Shown: positions 16,999-25,728 of the stretch, piece after piece
Layout: each line of letters begins with the position of its first letter
How positions within the stretch are numbered: position 1 is the stretch's first letter
Assembly (NCBI RefSeq): GCF_024053505.1
Contig: NZ_JAMXQS010000007.1
Coordinates: 62,001 to 126,000, forward strand
Direction of reading: 5' to 3'
Source of the DNA: Mesorhizobium liriopis
GTDB lineage: Bacteria; Pseudomonadota; Alphaproteobacteria; Rhizobiales; Rhizobiaceae
DNA: 64,000 bases
Made by a program: the position numbers and the translations under genes
The notes under the pieces: model-generated
The model's database searches: none
What the model saw: the letters and a program-made list of their open reading frames with translations, nothing else
Told to the model about the DNA's origin: nothing

Positions 16999-18006
16999 GT
17001 GCCCAGCAGCATCTTGACGAATGCGTCCGCTCTTCGGGCGCTCCAGACCCTGAACAGCACGAATGCCTCGCTCGAAAGCGTGCAGAAGCGCATCTCGACC
17101 GGCCTTCGGGTGGGTGAAGCCGCCGACAACGCCGCCTACTGGTCGATCGCGACCACGATGAACTCGGACAAGGCCGCCCTCTCGGTGGTGCAGGACAGTC
17201 TGGGCCTTGGTGCTTCGAAAGTGGACACCGCCTACACCGCTATGAACGGCGCTTTCGAGCGAGCCAAGGAAATCCGGCTCAAGCTGATTGCGGCGGTGGG
17301 TACCAGCGACGACAACAAGGCCAAGATCCAGACCGAAATCAAGACGCTTCAGGATCAGATCAAGAGCTTCGCCGAGTCGGCGACCTTCTCAGGCACCAAC
17401 TGGCTGGCAGTCAATTCAACCGTTGCAAGCGGCAACCCGTCCGCTGGCACGCATGCCGACGCGCAGGTTGTCTCGTCCTTCTCGCGGCTGGCAAATGGCA
17501 GCGTCGATCTCTCGACGATCGACATCAACGTCCAGAACATCAAGCTCTTCGACGCTGCCGCTACGACGAACGAGACCAAGGGCATCGTGGAAGGCCTACG
17601 CCTGGCGACGGGCGTCGATGCCGGCAAGCGCGACGACACCGCCGTGGCGACGGTGGCGGGAACCACCACTGCGACGAGTGGCTACTCGATCATGACCATG
17701 ACCGTGGTCAGCTTCAACGACGACCAGATCAAGGACATGATCAACGTCGCCGACAAGACCATCGCCGACATGGCCGACGCCTCGACCGTGCTGGGTGCCG
17801 CCAAGACGCAGATCGACCTGCAGAAGAGCTTCACCACGAGCCTCATGGACTCGATCGAGCGCGGCGTTTCGCAGCTGGTCGATGCCGACATGAACAAGGA
17901 GTCGACCCGTCTTCAGGCTCTTCAGGTGCAGCAGCAGCTGGGCATCCAGGCGCTCTCCATCGCGAACGGCAACGCGCAGTCGATCCTTTCGCTCTTCAAG
18001 GGCTGA
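16999..18006 (+). CDS. Flagellin 4 (divergent copy)
   Basis: Filament subunit of 335 residues, more divergent than the other three: core start 'PSSILTNASALRALQTLNST', 'SVQKRISTGLRVGEAADNAA', and end 'LGIQALSIANGNAQSILSLF' followed by KG. It begins with GTG behind a strong AGAGGGGTGAG ribosome site, unlike the weak sites of flagellins 1-3, and it lacks their leader hairpin. Together with the full CtrA site, this suggests separate transcriptional and translational control, for example as a proximal filament subunit. That role is a guess. Confidence 0.94.
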   Translation: MPSSILTNASALRALQTLNSTNASLESVQKRISTGLRVGEAADNAAYWSIATTMNSDKAALSVVQDSLGLGASKVDTAYTAMNGAFERAKEIRLKLIAAVGTSDDNKAKIQTEIKTLQDQIKSFAESATFSGTNWLAVNSTVASGNPSAGTHADAQVVSSFSRLANGSVDLSTIDINVQNIKLFDAAATTNETKGIVEGLRLATGVDAGKRDDTAVATVAGTTTATSGYSIMTMTVVSFNDDQIKDMINVADKTIADMADASTVLGAAKTQIDLQKSFTTSLMDSIERGVSQLVDADMNKESTRLQALQVQQQLGIQALSIANGNAQSILSLFKG

Positions 18007-18031
18007 TCGGTTCTCCCGCAACGTCATTCGG

Positions 18032-18071
18032 AACGGCGTCGAAGCACTCCGCTTCGGCGCCGTTTTTCTTT
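18032..18071 (+). terminator. Rho-independent terminator of flagellin 4
   Basis: Stem AACGGCGTCGAAG (18032-18044) / CTTCGGCGCCGTT (18052-18064) with one G-U pair and a 7-nt loop, followed by TTTTCTTTTTG. It separates the flagellins from the fliF operon. Confidence 0.88.
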
Positions 18072-18194
18072 TTGTTTTCAACGGTTCGCGCGGGTTTCGC
18101 GCACTGGCGTTTTCATCCTCGCACAAGCTTCATTTCGTAGCTTTCCCGGACCGGTGTTCTCGGCTCTGCGCCTGGGAAAATACCTTCCTCTTTC

Positions 18195-19925
18195 GTGCGT
18201 CTGATCCGTCCCGTGCCCGAGCAGCTCCAGACCATCGTCAACAATCTGAAGGCCTTTGGACCGCAGCGCCTCGCCATGATGGGCGGCGTGCTGGTGGCCG
18301 TGATCGGGCTCGTCGCGGCAGCCGCCGTCTTTCTCAACCGGCCCGCTTACGAGACGCTTTATGTCGGGCTCGAACGCTCCGACGTGAACCAGATCGGCAT
18401 GGTGCTGGGCGAGGCCGGCATCGATTTCGACGTGAAGTCGGACGGCACCTCGGTGCTGGTCGCCGCCGGCCAGACGGCCAAGGCGCGCATGTTGCTCGCC
18501 GAAAAGGGCCTGCCGACCTCGGCCAATGCCGGCTACGAGCTGTTCGACAATGTCGGCTCGCTCGGCCTCACCTCCTTCATGCAGCAGGTCACGCGTGTTC
18601 GCGCGCTCGAAGGCGAGATCGCGCGCACCCTGCAGTCGCTGCAGGGGATCAAGGCGGCGCGTGTCCATCTCGTCTTGAGCGAGCGTGGCTCGTTCCGCCG
18701 CGACGAACAGAAGCCCTCGGCCTCGGTCGTGATCCGCACCTCCGGCATCGATGCGCGTGCCGAAGCCAACGCCATCCGCCATCTGGTGGCCGCCGCCGTG
18801 CCGGGTCTGGACGCCGAAAACGTCACCGTGCTCGACGCGAGCGGCCAGCTACTCGCCGCCGGTGAAGATCCGACCAGCACGAGTGCGGCCCGCTCGCTCG
18901 GCGTGCAGCAGACGCTGGAAGCGGCGGTCGAGGATAGCATCCGCCGCGCTTTGATGCCCTATCTCGGGCCCGAAAACTTCCGCGCCTCAGTGAAGGCCGA
19001 GGTCAACACCGACACGCGCCAGACCGAGGAAACGATCTTCGATCCCGAGTCGCGCGTCGAGCGCTCGACGCAGACCACGCGCACCAACGAGAACAGCAGC
19101 CAGAACACCGCGGCCGCGCCCGCTTCGGTCGAGCAGAACCTGCCCGAAACCGAAAGCCAGAGCTCGACCGGCCCGCAATCCACCGAGCAGAACGAGCGCA
19201 AGGAGGAGGTCACCAATTACGAGATCAACTCCAAGCGCATCGCGACCACGTCCAACGGCTACTCGGTCAACAAGATGTCGGTGGCCGTCGTCGTCAACCG
19301 CGCGCGCATCGCCGCGATCCTGGGGGAGGGGGCGACGCCGGAGCAGATCGAGGCACGCGTCAACGAGATCCGCACGCTCGTGATGGCGGCGGCCGGCATG
19401 GACGAAAAGCGCGGCGACGCGGTGACCGTTTCGGCCGTCGAGTTCATCGACGGGCTCGACGGCGTGGACGTGCCTGCACCCGGCATCATGGATTCGCTGT
19501 CCACACAGGCCGGCACGCTGATCAATGCGGGTGCGTTCATCATTGTCGCCGCACTCCTCGCCTTCTTCGGCCTGCGTCCGCTAATGAGCGCCATTCGCGG
19601 CGACACGCCGGCGGCAGCGGCGGCTGGCGGCATGCCCGGCATGGATATGCCGATGCTGGGTTCGAACGGCTTCGATCCGATGCCCTTGGCGCTGCCCAAT
19701 GCCGACATGGCGGCAGCCCTCATCGCCAATGCCCAGGCCGGCGACATGCCCCCGCCGATGATGGGCTTCCCCGACATGATGCCCGGCAATTCCGCGCTCG
19801 ACGACCTGCGCCAGAAGATCAAGCCCGCGCCGCAGGATCGCCTTGCACGCATGGTGGACCTCAACGAGGAGCGCACGGCGCAGATCCTGCGCAAATGGAC
19901 CGCGCATGAGGCGGCCGCCGCGTGA
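18195..19925 (+). CDS. fliF: Flagellar MS-ring protein FliF
   Basis: FliF builds the membrane MS ring that houses the export gate. The 576-residue protein has a first membrane helix at about residues 29-47, ring-building motifs ('RPAYETLYVGLERSDVNQIG', 'GYELFDNVGSLGLTSFMQQV', 'RALEGEIARTLQSLQGIKAA'), a low-complexity Ser/Glu/Thr-rich loop near 280-340, a second membrane helix near 440-458 and a cytoplasmic tail that binds FliG. The start is uncertain: GTG 18195 is used, GTG 18213 is also possible. It heads the fliF-motB-motC-fliK group; in many rhizobia fliF sits apart from this position. Confidence 0.94.
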   Translation: MRLIRPVPEQLQTIVNNLKAFGPQRLAMMGGVLVAVIGLVAAAAVFLNRPAYETLYVGLERSDVNQIGMVLGEAGIDFDVKSDGTSVLVAAGQTAKARMLLAEKGLPTSANAGYELFDNVGSLGLTSFMQQVTRVRALEGEIARTLQSLQGIKAARVHLVLSERGSFRRDEQKPSASVVIRTSGIDARAEANAIRHLVAAAVPGLDAENVTVLDASGQLLAAGEDPTSTSAARSLGVQQTLEAAVEDSIRRALMPYLGPENFRASVKAEVNTDTRQTEETIFDPESRVERSTQTTRTNENSSQNTAAAPASVEQNLPETESQSSTGPQSTEQNERKEEVTNYEINSKRIATTSNGYSVNKMSVAVVVNRARIAAILGEGATPEQIEARVNEIRTLVMAAAGMDEKRGDAVTVSAVEFIDGLDGVDVPAPGIMDSLSTQAGTLINAGAFIIVAALLAFFGLRPLMSAIRGDTPAAAAAGGMPGMDMPMLGSNGFDPMPLALPNADMAAALIANAQAGDMPPPMMGFPDMMPGNSALDDLRQKIKPAPQDRLARMVDLNEERTAQILRKWTAHEAAAA

Positions 19926-20596
19926 TGAGCCGCAACAGCCTGCTCCATAGCGCGCTGCGCGATTTCGGCGCGGCCAACAGCGGCTCGACACCGATCCGCA
20001 TGCCGGAACCGGTGATCGCCTTCGACGAGCCGTTCCCGATGGCTTTCCCCGAACCGATCGCGCTTGCCCCGGTCGTGGATGTCGAGGCGGCGGTGGCGGA
20101 AGCCGTGGCCCAGGCCGAGGATGCATTGCGCCTCGAACTCGAAGCGCAGCACCAGGCCGTGATCGAGGAAATGCGCGTCGCGCATCGGGCCGAGCTCGAA
20201 CGGCTCGCGGCCGAACTCGGCCACAGCGCCGCCGAGCGGATCGATCGGGGACTGACGGTTCTTGCCGATCAGGTGTCCGAGGCGCTGACTGAACGCGTCG
20301 CCCATCTGCTCGCTCCTTTCATCGGCGAAAAGCAGACCGCGCGTGCGGTTGACGCTCTGGTCGATGCCTTGCGCCAGGCGCTTGCCGAGCGCGGCGAGGC
20401 GCGTGTCGCCGCTCGCGGCCCGCGCCTGCTCTGGGAACAGCTTCAGCCGGCGCTCAAGCGTGCGGGCATCGAGGCCGAGTGGGAAGAAGGGGCGGGCGTC
20501 GATCTGTCCGTTTCGCTCGGCGACACGCTGTGGCGGACCAAGCTCGACGGCTGGTTCGGCGAACTGAGTGATGCCGTGGGTAAGGAAATGCCATGA
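19925..20596 (+). CDS. Coiled-coil protein, FliH-like candidate
   Basis: A 223-residue soluble protein with a variable N-terminus, an Ala/Glu-rich helical middle (about 50-110, 'AQAEDALRLELEAQHQAVIE'), and a C-terminal domain (about 120-220) with alternating strands and helices ending 'VDLSVSLGDTLWRTKLDGWF'. That arrangement, and the place right after fliF, fit FliH, the regulator of the FliI ATPase, which is not otherwise recognisable here. Sequence identity to FliH is low, so this is an inference. The ATG at 19925 overlaps the fliF stop (TGATG), and its stop overlaps motB. Confidence 0.55.
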   Translation: MSRNSLLHSALRDFGAANSGSTPIRMPEPVIAFDEPFPMAFPEPIALAPVVDVEAAVAEAVAQAEDALRLELEAQHQAVIEEMRVAHRAELERLAAELGHSAAERIDRGLTVLADQVSEALTERVAHLLAPFIGEKQTARAVDALVDALRQALAERGEARVAARGPRLLWEQLQPALKRAGIEAEWEEGAGVDLSVSLGDTLWRTKLDGWFGELSDAVGKEMP

Positions 20597-21867
20597 GCGC
20601 CCATGCCGAGGATGGCCAGCAGCCGATCATCATCGTCCGCCGCCATGCCGACCATGAAGATGGCCACCATGGCGGCGCGTGGAAGATCGCCTTCGCCGAC
20701 TTCATGACGGCCCTGATGTGCTTCTTTCTTGTGATGTGGCTGATCAATGCCGCCAACGAGCAGACCAAGGCATCGGTCGCGAGCTATTTCAACCCGGTGA
20801 AGCTGGTCGATCGCAACACGGCGCGCAAAGGGCTGGAGGATGTGGGCGACGGCAAGAACCAGGCGGGCTACGAGGGCGAGAATGCCACGAAGCCGGCCAA
20901 GGACGATTCGTCGGTCGGCACCGGTTCCGGTGGCACTGCTGGCGGCAAGGCATCCTCTTCGACGGCACCGCAGACCGACAGCACCGATGCATCGCTTTTT
21001 GCGGACCCTTATGCGGTTCTGGCCGAGATCGCGAGCGAGACCGGCACGAAGCAGAATGTCAGCGACAAGGGCGACGGCGGCGCGCAACTGTCGGGGCCTG
21101 CAACGGGGGCATCCGGCGGTGAAGCCTTCCGCGATCCTTTCGCGCCCGATTTCTGGAGCCAGCAGGTGGCCGTGCCGGGCGCGCAGGCTAGCAGCGAACG
21201 CGGCGGTTCGCAGCCGAGCGAGACGCCGGTCGCGACGCTGAGCGAGGCGCCGAAGGCAGAAGCAGCCGAAGCTGAGAAGGCGAATGAGCCCAAGCCGTCC
21301 GAGAAGGCCGAGGAAGTCGCCGCGCAACTGCGCGAGGCACTGGCCAAAGCCTTTCAGCCCGGCGACAAGGCCGCCGAAGGCATCTCGGTGACGGCCACCG
21401 ATCGCGGCGTCGTGATTTCGGTCACCGACAAGCTCGATTTCGGCATGTTCCAGATCGGTTCGGCCATGCCCGCGCGCGAACTGGTGCTTGCCATGGACAA
21501 GATCGGTGCGGCCATCCGCGACGAGCCTGAGGGCACGATTTCGGTGGAAGGGCACACCGACGGCCGGCCCTTCCGCTCACGCTCCTATGACAACTGGCGG
21601 CTCTCCACCGCGCGCGCGCAGGCCGCCTATTACATGCTGGTGCGCGGCGGCATCGACGAGCGTCGTGTCACGAGCGTTTCGGGCGCGGCAGACCGCAAGC
21701 TGAAGCTGCCGAACGATCCGATGGCGGCCGAAAACCGTCGCATCGATATCCTGATCGAACTGCCTGCCGGCAAGTCGGCGAGCGCTGCTCCTGCGGATAG
21801 CGAACCATCAGCCGTCCTGCCGAGCCCCGCGCCCCGCAAGGCCGGGCATGGCGGGGACCACGGATGA
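20593..21867 (+). CDS. motB: Flagellar stator protein MotB
   Basis: MotB pairs with MotA as the proton-conducting stator and anchors it to peptidoglycan. The 424-residue product has one membrane helix (about 32-52) with the proton-binding Asp36 in 'FADFMTALM', a long low-complexity periplasmic linker (about 80-265) and an OmpA-like domain ('TISVEGHTDGRPFRSRSYDN', about 316-335). It is longer than enteric MotB (308) because of the linker, a rhizobial trait that goes with MotC. The N-terminus contains five histidines before residue 27 and the C-terminus ends GHGGDHG. It overlaps motC by 4 bp. Confidence 0.95.
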   Translation: MSAHAEDGQQPIIIVRRHADHEDGHHGGAWKIAFADFMTALMCFFLVMWLINAANEQTKASVASYFNPVKLVDRNTARKGLEDVGDGKNQAGYEGENATKPAKDDSSVGTGSGGTAGGKASSSTAPQTDSTDASLFADPYAVLAEIASETGTKQNVSDKGDGGAQLSGPATGASGGEAFRDPFAPDFWSQQVAVPGAQASSERGGSQPSETPVATLSEAPKAEAAEAEKANEPKPSEKAEEVAAQLREALAKAFQPGDKAAEGISVTATDRGVVISVTDKLDFGMFQIGSAMPARELVLAMDKIGAAIRDEPEGTISVEGHTDGRPFRSRSYDNWRLSTARAQAAYYMLVRGGIDERRVTSVSGAADRKLKLPNDPMAAENRRIDILIELPAGKSASAAPADSEPSAVLPSPAPRKAGHGGDHG

Positions 21868-23603
21868 CTGCGCGCCGCTGGTGGGGAGCGGCCCTTTCCG
21901 GCCTTCTCGCCGGCATGAGCGCATCGCCGCTTCGCGCCGAGGCGAGCGATCTCACGCCTGCCGCCATGCTGCGCTCGCTGGAACTCGTGCAGGACCGCAT
22001 CGCCAATGGCGACCAAGCCGCGATGCCCATGCAGCGCAAGCTTCTGGAGATGATCGACAAACGGTTCCGCGAGGCCGCCGACCAGGACTTTTCTTCGCCC
22101 GACGGTTTCCAGGCCGTGCTGATCTACGCCATGAGCGGCGGCAATCCCACCACTTTCGACGTGCTGATGCCGCGCCTGATGAAGGCGGCCGACGGCTTCG
22201 AGGCGGCGCGTGAGGATAAAGCGCGAAAGGCGCGGATCGAAGCGGGCGAAGAAGAGGAAGAGCCCGCCGAGGACGCCGGTCATGGAGAGGCTCCAGCCGA
22301 GGCGCATGGGACGACCGCTGCCTCGGACAGTGGTGACGCGCATGGCGAGGCAAAGCCGGCAGCCGCGGATCATGGCGAAAGCGGCCACGGTTCGGACAGC
22401 CACGCCGACGCCGCGCCGCGTGAAGGCGGACATGGCAACGCCGAGACCGGCCATGGCGAAACTGAAGCCGAAGCCGAAACGGACCACGGCGCTGACACTC
22501 ACGGTGAAGCCAAAGCCGATGCCCATGGCGAGGGTGGCCACGGCAACAAAGGTCATGGCGGGGAAGAGGCCGCGCCCAAGCCGAAAGCCGCGCCGAAGGA
22601 GCGGATGCTTCTGCTCGGTGTCTACAACTACCTGCGTGGACGGCCGCAGGATGCACGCGCGGCGCTCGCCACCATGGACCCGATGGCCGAAACGCCCGAA
22701 CTCGGCGCCTTCGTGGCGCTGGTGCGCGGCACGGTGGAGGCTGATGGTGACGCAAAAGCCGCGATGGGGTTGCTCGACAGCGCGCGGCTTCTGGCGCCCG
22801 GCAGCCTGATCGAGGAAGCCGCCCTGCGCCGCGCGGCACCTCTCGCGGTAGCACTCGGCGACCGCGCGGACTTTCTCCACCTGAGCGAAGATTACGCGCG
22901 GCGCTTTCTGTTTTCGCCTTATGCCAGCCAGTGGGCAGACAGCTTCGTCAATGGCGTGATGGCGCTGCGCGACGGGCTCGAGCTCTCGGCGCTCGATGGC
23001 GTGGCGACCGTGCTCGATACCGAGCGGCGGCAGGTGCTGTTTTTGCGCATCGCGCGCCGCGCGGCCATCGAACACGATCAGGCGCTGGCCGACTTCGCCA
23101 CCTCGCGTGCGGAAGGCGGGGCGACCAAAGGCGGCGACGCGCAGGCGAAACTTTATGCCGCGCTCCCCGCGATCACGTCGGAAAAAGGGGCAGAGGCGTT
23201 GAAGAGCCTCGAAAGCATCGATCCGATGGGGCTTTCAGAGAGCGACCGTGATCTGCTCGCCACCGCCAAGGCGCTTGCCGCCGCGCTTTCCGCGCCGCCG
23301 CCAACGGCGATGGTCGAGGCAGCGCCAGGTGCCTCACCTGCTGAAACCACTGCGCTTGTGCTGGCCGCGCCGGCATCGGTTGCTGAGCCTGCCGTGGCTC
23401 ATGCGGACGAAGCAGCACCTCTTGCAGTGCCTGCCTCTGCCGAGAAGCCGGAACCCCTGGCCGAAACCGCCGAAGCCGCAGGCACAAGGCCAGCTCCGGC
23501 GCCATCGCCCGACGAAGCGGCCGAGACTGCGGCAAGCGCTCAACTGAACGAGGCGCGCAAGACGCTCGCCGATATCGACAGACTTCTGGAAGCCACGAAT
23601 TGA
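21864..23603 (+). CDS. motC: Periplasmic motility protein MotC with His-rich linker
   Basis: In Sinorhizobium, MotC is a periplasmic protein that works with MotB to gate the stator and vary swimming speed. This 579-residue product has a signal peptide (to about residue 25), a conserved helical start ('PAAMLRSLELVQDRIANGDQ'), then a striking insert at about residues 138-232 with 13 histidines, most in HG/HGE repeats, before the main helical domain ('LGVYNYLRGRPQDARAALAT' onward). The C-terminal 100 residues are Ala/Pro/Glu-rich. The His-rich insert could bind metal ions. It overlaps motB and fliK by 4 bp each. Confidence 0.92.
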   Translation: MTARRWWGAALSGLLAGMSASPLRAEASDLTPAAMLRSLELVQDRIANGDQAAMPMQRKLLEMIDKRFREAADQDFSSPDGFQAVLIYAMSGGNPTTFDVLMPRLMKAADGFEAAREDKARKARIEAGEEEEEPAEDAGHGEAPAEAHGTTAASDSGDAHGEAKPAAADHGESGHGSDSHADAAPREGGHGNAETGHGETEAEAETDHGADTHGEAKADAHGEGGHGNKGHGGEEAAPKPKAAPKERMLLLGVYNYLRGRPQDARAALATMDPMAETPELGAFVALVRGTVEADGDAKAAMGLLDSARLLAPGSLIEEAALRRAAPLAVALGDRADFLHLSEDYARRFLFSPYASQWADSFVNGVMALRDGLELSALDGVATVLDTERRQVLFLRIARRAAIEHDQALADFATSRAEGGATKGGDAQAKLYAALPAITSEKGAEALKSLESIDPMGLSESDRDLLATAKALAAALSAPPPTAMVEAAPGASPAETTALVLAAPASVAEPAVAHADEAAPLAVPASAEKPEPLAETAEAAGTRPAPAPSPDEAAETAASAQLNEARKTLADIDRLLEATN

Positions 23604-25042
23604 TTCCCGCATCTTTCCTGCCCGCGCCTGTTGCTAGTTCCCAAGGCCCGCAATCCAAGGGATCTGGCTCTTCATCGAGTGAGCCCGGCAAAGGGTTCGG
23701 CGCGCTCGTGCATGGCGGCGCCAAGGGATTTGCCAAGGATGCCTCGGCCAAGGATGCCCATGCTTCGGCCAGGAATGCTGCGCATGCGGGAGGGCTTCAC
23801 TCGGCTGATGAGACGCCGGTGACGGAGGAGAATGCGGCCGAGACGCTCGCCGATGTGGTGCAAACCGACGACGTCGCAAGGGACAGCCTCGGCAATCCTG
23901 AGGAGGCCCAGAGCAAGGCAGAGGACGAAGCGAATGCGTCGAACCACTTCGCCTTCTCGCCTCTCATGCTGATGCAGAGGCGGATGCCGCAGGATCTCGG
24001 GCGCGGCGCGAAGACAGGCGATCCATTAGGCGATCCAGTCACAGGCAGCGATGGCACGGCAGCGAACGGCGACGCAGTTCTGCCTGACGAGGCCGGTGCC
24101 GCGCTCAAGGGCGAAGCTATCCAAGCCAAGCCGGCATCCGGGCCGCTCGATACGATTTCGGCTGCCTCGACCGATGCGGCAGCGTCCGCGTTGCAGGTGG
24201 TGCCTTCCGACGCCACCAAGCCGCGATCGCCCGCCGCCTCCTCGGCGGTCGCCGAGGCCGTTCGTGCGCTCGGCCTGCCATCGGCGGCAGGAGCCGGCGT
24301 TGTGGCGGCGCAAGGTGGAACCTCAAGCCAGCTCTCCTGGGAGCGTGATTCGGACGGCGGCGCGTCCGGAGGACGGTCCTCCCTGCGCAACGCGGAGGCC
24401 GCGATCGGGCTTTGGGGTTCGAAGCTTGCGGAGGACGCGTCGGTGCAGGGGGCAAGCGCGGATGCCGGGGAGCCGTTACCATCGCTGCCTTCCGTTTCCG
24501 CCACGCCTGCCGCGCTCGCTTCGGCTCTCGCGAAGCCGGCGGAAAGCGTGCAGATGGCTCCAAGTACCCAGCCTTTGCTTGCGCATGCGCTCGACCACGC
24601 CGCGAGCCAAGGCCAGCGCACGCTGAGATTGCAGCTTCACCCGACCGAACTGGGTTCGGTCACCGCCAAGCTGCGCGTGACGGGTGGTGGTCTTGCAGTC
24701 GAGCTTCAGGTCGAAACGGATGCGGCGCGCGAAAAGCTCGGCGCCGACAATGGCGAGGCGATCCGTGCGGCACTCTCCGCGCTCGGCCTGCAGATCGACA
24801 GCGTTTCGGTTCAATCCGCACCCAACGGCAGCGCCGCGCAAGCCGGCGCGGATAGTGGTTCGGGCGGAAACGGCAATGCGAATCGCCAGGCAGGCTTTGC
24901 GGCCGAAAGCGGCGAGGGCAGGGGGAACGGGCGTGGGGCCGGTGGCAACGCGGAAGGGCAGGGTCAGGGCGGGCAGAGCGAGCGCGTGGGTGGTGCTCGG
25001 GCGGACGGCGTGGGTCGCGCTCAGTCTGGCGTCTTCATCTGA
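23600..25042 (+). CDS. fliK: Flagellar hook-length control protein FliK (MotD)
   Basis: FliK measures hook length and switches export specificity; in Sinorhizobium the gene was first named motD. The 480-residue product has a long low-complexity N-terminal region (about 1-310, Ala/Ser/Asp-rich) and the conserved FliK C-terminal domain (about 325-415) with 'TLRLQLHPTELGSVTAKLRV'. A Gly-rich tail (about 420-475) follows. The start is TTG at 23600, overlapping the motC stop, and is less certain than most. The last part overlaps the next gene if that gene uses its upstream GTG start. Confidence 0.88.
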   Translation: MIPASFLPAPVASSQGPQSKGSGSSSSEPGKGFGALVHGGAKGFAKDASAKDAHASARNAAHAGGLHSADETPVTEENAAETLADVVQTDDVARDSLGNPEEAQSKAEDEANASNHFAFSPLMLMQRRMPQDLGRGAKTGDPLGDPVTGSDGTAANGDAVLPDEAGAALKGEAIQAKPASGPLDTISAASTDAAASALQVVPSDATKPRSPAASSAVAEAVRALGLPSAAGAGVVAAQGGTSSQLSWERDSDGGASGGRSSLRNAEAAIGLWGSKLAEDASVQGASADAGEPLPSLPSVSATPAALASALAKPAESVQMAPSTQPLLAHALDHAASQGQRTLRLQLHPTELGSVTAKLRVTGGGLAVELQVETDAAREKLGADNGEAIRAALSALGLQIDSVSVQSAPNGSAAQAGADSGSGGNGNANRQAGFAAESGEGRGNGRGAGGNAEGQGQGGQSERVGGARADGVGRAQSGVFI

Positions 25043-25553
25043 GATGGCCAAAGCGGCTTCGGCCAACCCTTGCGAGGGCGAAATCCTGCGCGCGGCCGAA
25101 CGCTACAAGATTCCGGCCGGCATCCTTTACGCGGTCGGCCTCACCGAGACCGGCAACAAGGGCAGCCTTCAGCCGAATGCCCTCAATATCGGCGGCAAGC
25201 CGGTCTTCGCCAAAAGCAGGGCGGAGGCGATCCAGCTGGCGGAGCAGGCGGATCGCGATGGGGTCAAGCTGGTCGATCTCGGCTGCATGCAGATCAACCG
25301 GCGTTATCACGGGAACAAGTTCGAAAGCCTCTCGGCCATGCTCGATCCGGCGAAAAACGTCGATTACGCTGCGCGCTTTTTGCAACAGTTGCACGCCCAG
25401 CACATGACATGGTCGATGGCGGTCGCACGCTATCACGCCGGTCCCGACAACGACCCTGCGCAGAAACGCTATGTGTGTCGCGTAATTGCCAACCTCGTGG
25501 CCACCGGCTTCGGCCAGTGGACCCCGAATGCCAGGCAGTTTTGCGGTGGATAG
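24993..25553 (+). CDS. Lytic transglycosylase (SLT domain), flagellar-locus type
   Basis: A small lytic transglycosylase likely to open peptidoglycan for the rod, as the local FlgJ-like protein lacks a muramidase domain. The domain begins 'NPCEGEILRAAERYKIPAGI' and contains 'LYAVGLTETGNKGSLQPNAL', where Glu in LTETG is the expected catalytic acid, then 'LVDLGCMQINRRYHG' and 'AVARYHAGPDNDPAQKRYVC'. With GTG 24993 (or 24990) the product gains a short signal-like peptide and overlaps fliK; ATG 25044 gives 169 residues without one. I prefer the upstream start because the enzyme must reach the periplasm. Confidence 0.82.
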   Translation: MLGRTAWVALSLASSSEMAKAASANPCEGEILRAAERYKIPAGILYAVGLTETGNKGSLQPNALNIGGKPVFAKSRAEAIQLAEQADRDGVKLVDLGCMQINRRYHGNKFESLSAMLDPAKNVDYAARFLQQLHAQHMTWSMAVARYHAGPDNDPAQKRYVCRVIANLVATGFGQWTPNARQFCGG

Positions 25554-25676
25554 CTCGGTCGGCCTAGCTCTGTTCCTTTTGTGTTCCTGATTTGGACCGA
25601 TATTCAGGACTAATTCCCCCAATTCCCTAGAAACAGCCTCCAAGATTTGACCGGTTGGTCCCGCGTTAGGGTCTCC

Positions 25677-25704
25677 TTAACCATGTTCTCGCCAACATGG
25701 TTAA
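25677..25704. promoter_or_regulatory. Perfect inverted repeat of CtrA-like half-sites upstream of rem
   Basis: TTAACCATGTT (25677-25687), 6-bp spacer CTCGCC, AACATGGTTAA (25694-25704): eleven perfectly paired bases per arm, each arm holding a TTAACCAT box. It lies 25 bp before the rem start codon. The symmetrical arrangement suggests a dimer-binding operator; CtrA is the natural candidate, but autoregulation by Rem cannot be excluded. Confidence 0.7.
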
Positions 25705-25728
25705 CGGCGATTCGAACGGGGGCTGACG

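Noticed and set aside
22260-22570. Repetitive GGCCATGGC-type DNA, checked as a possible CRISPR or mobile repeat
   Set aside because: The repeats are in frame and encode the His-Gly linker of MotC; there are no spacers of regular length.
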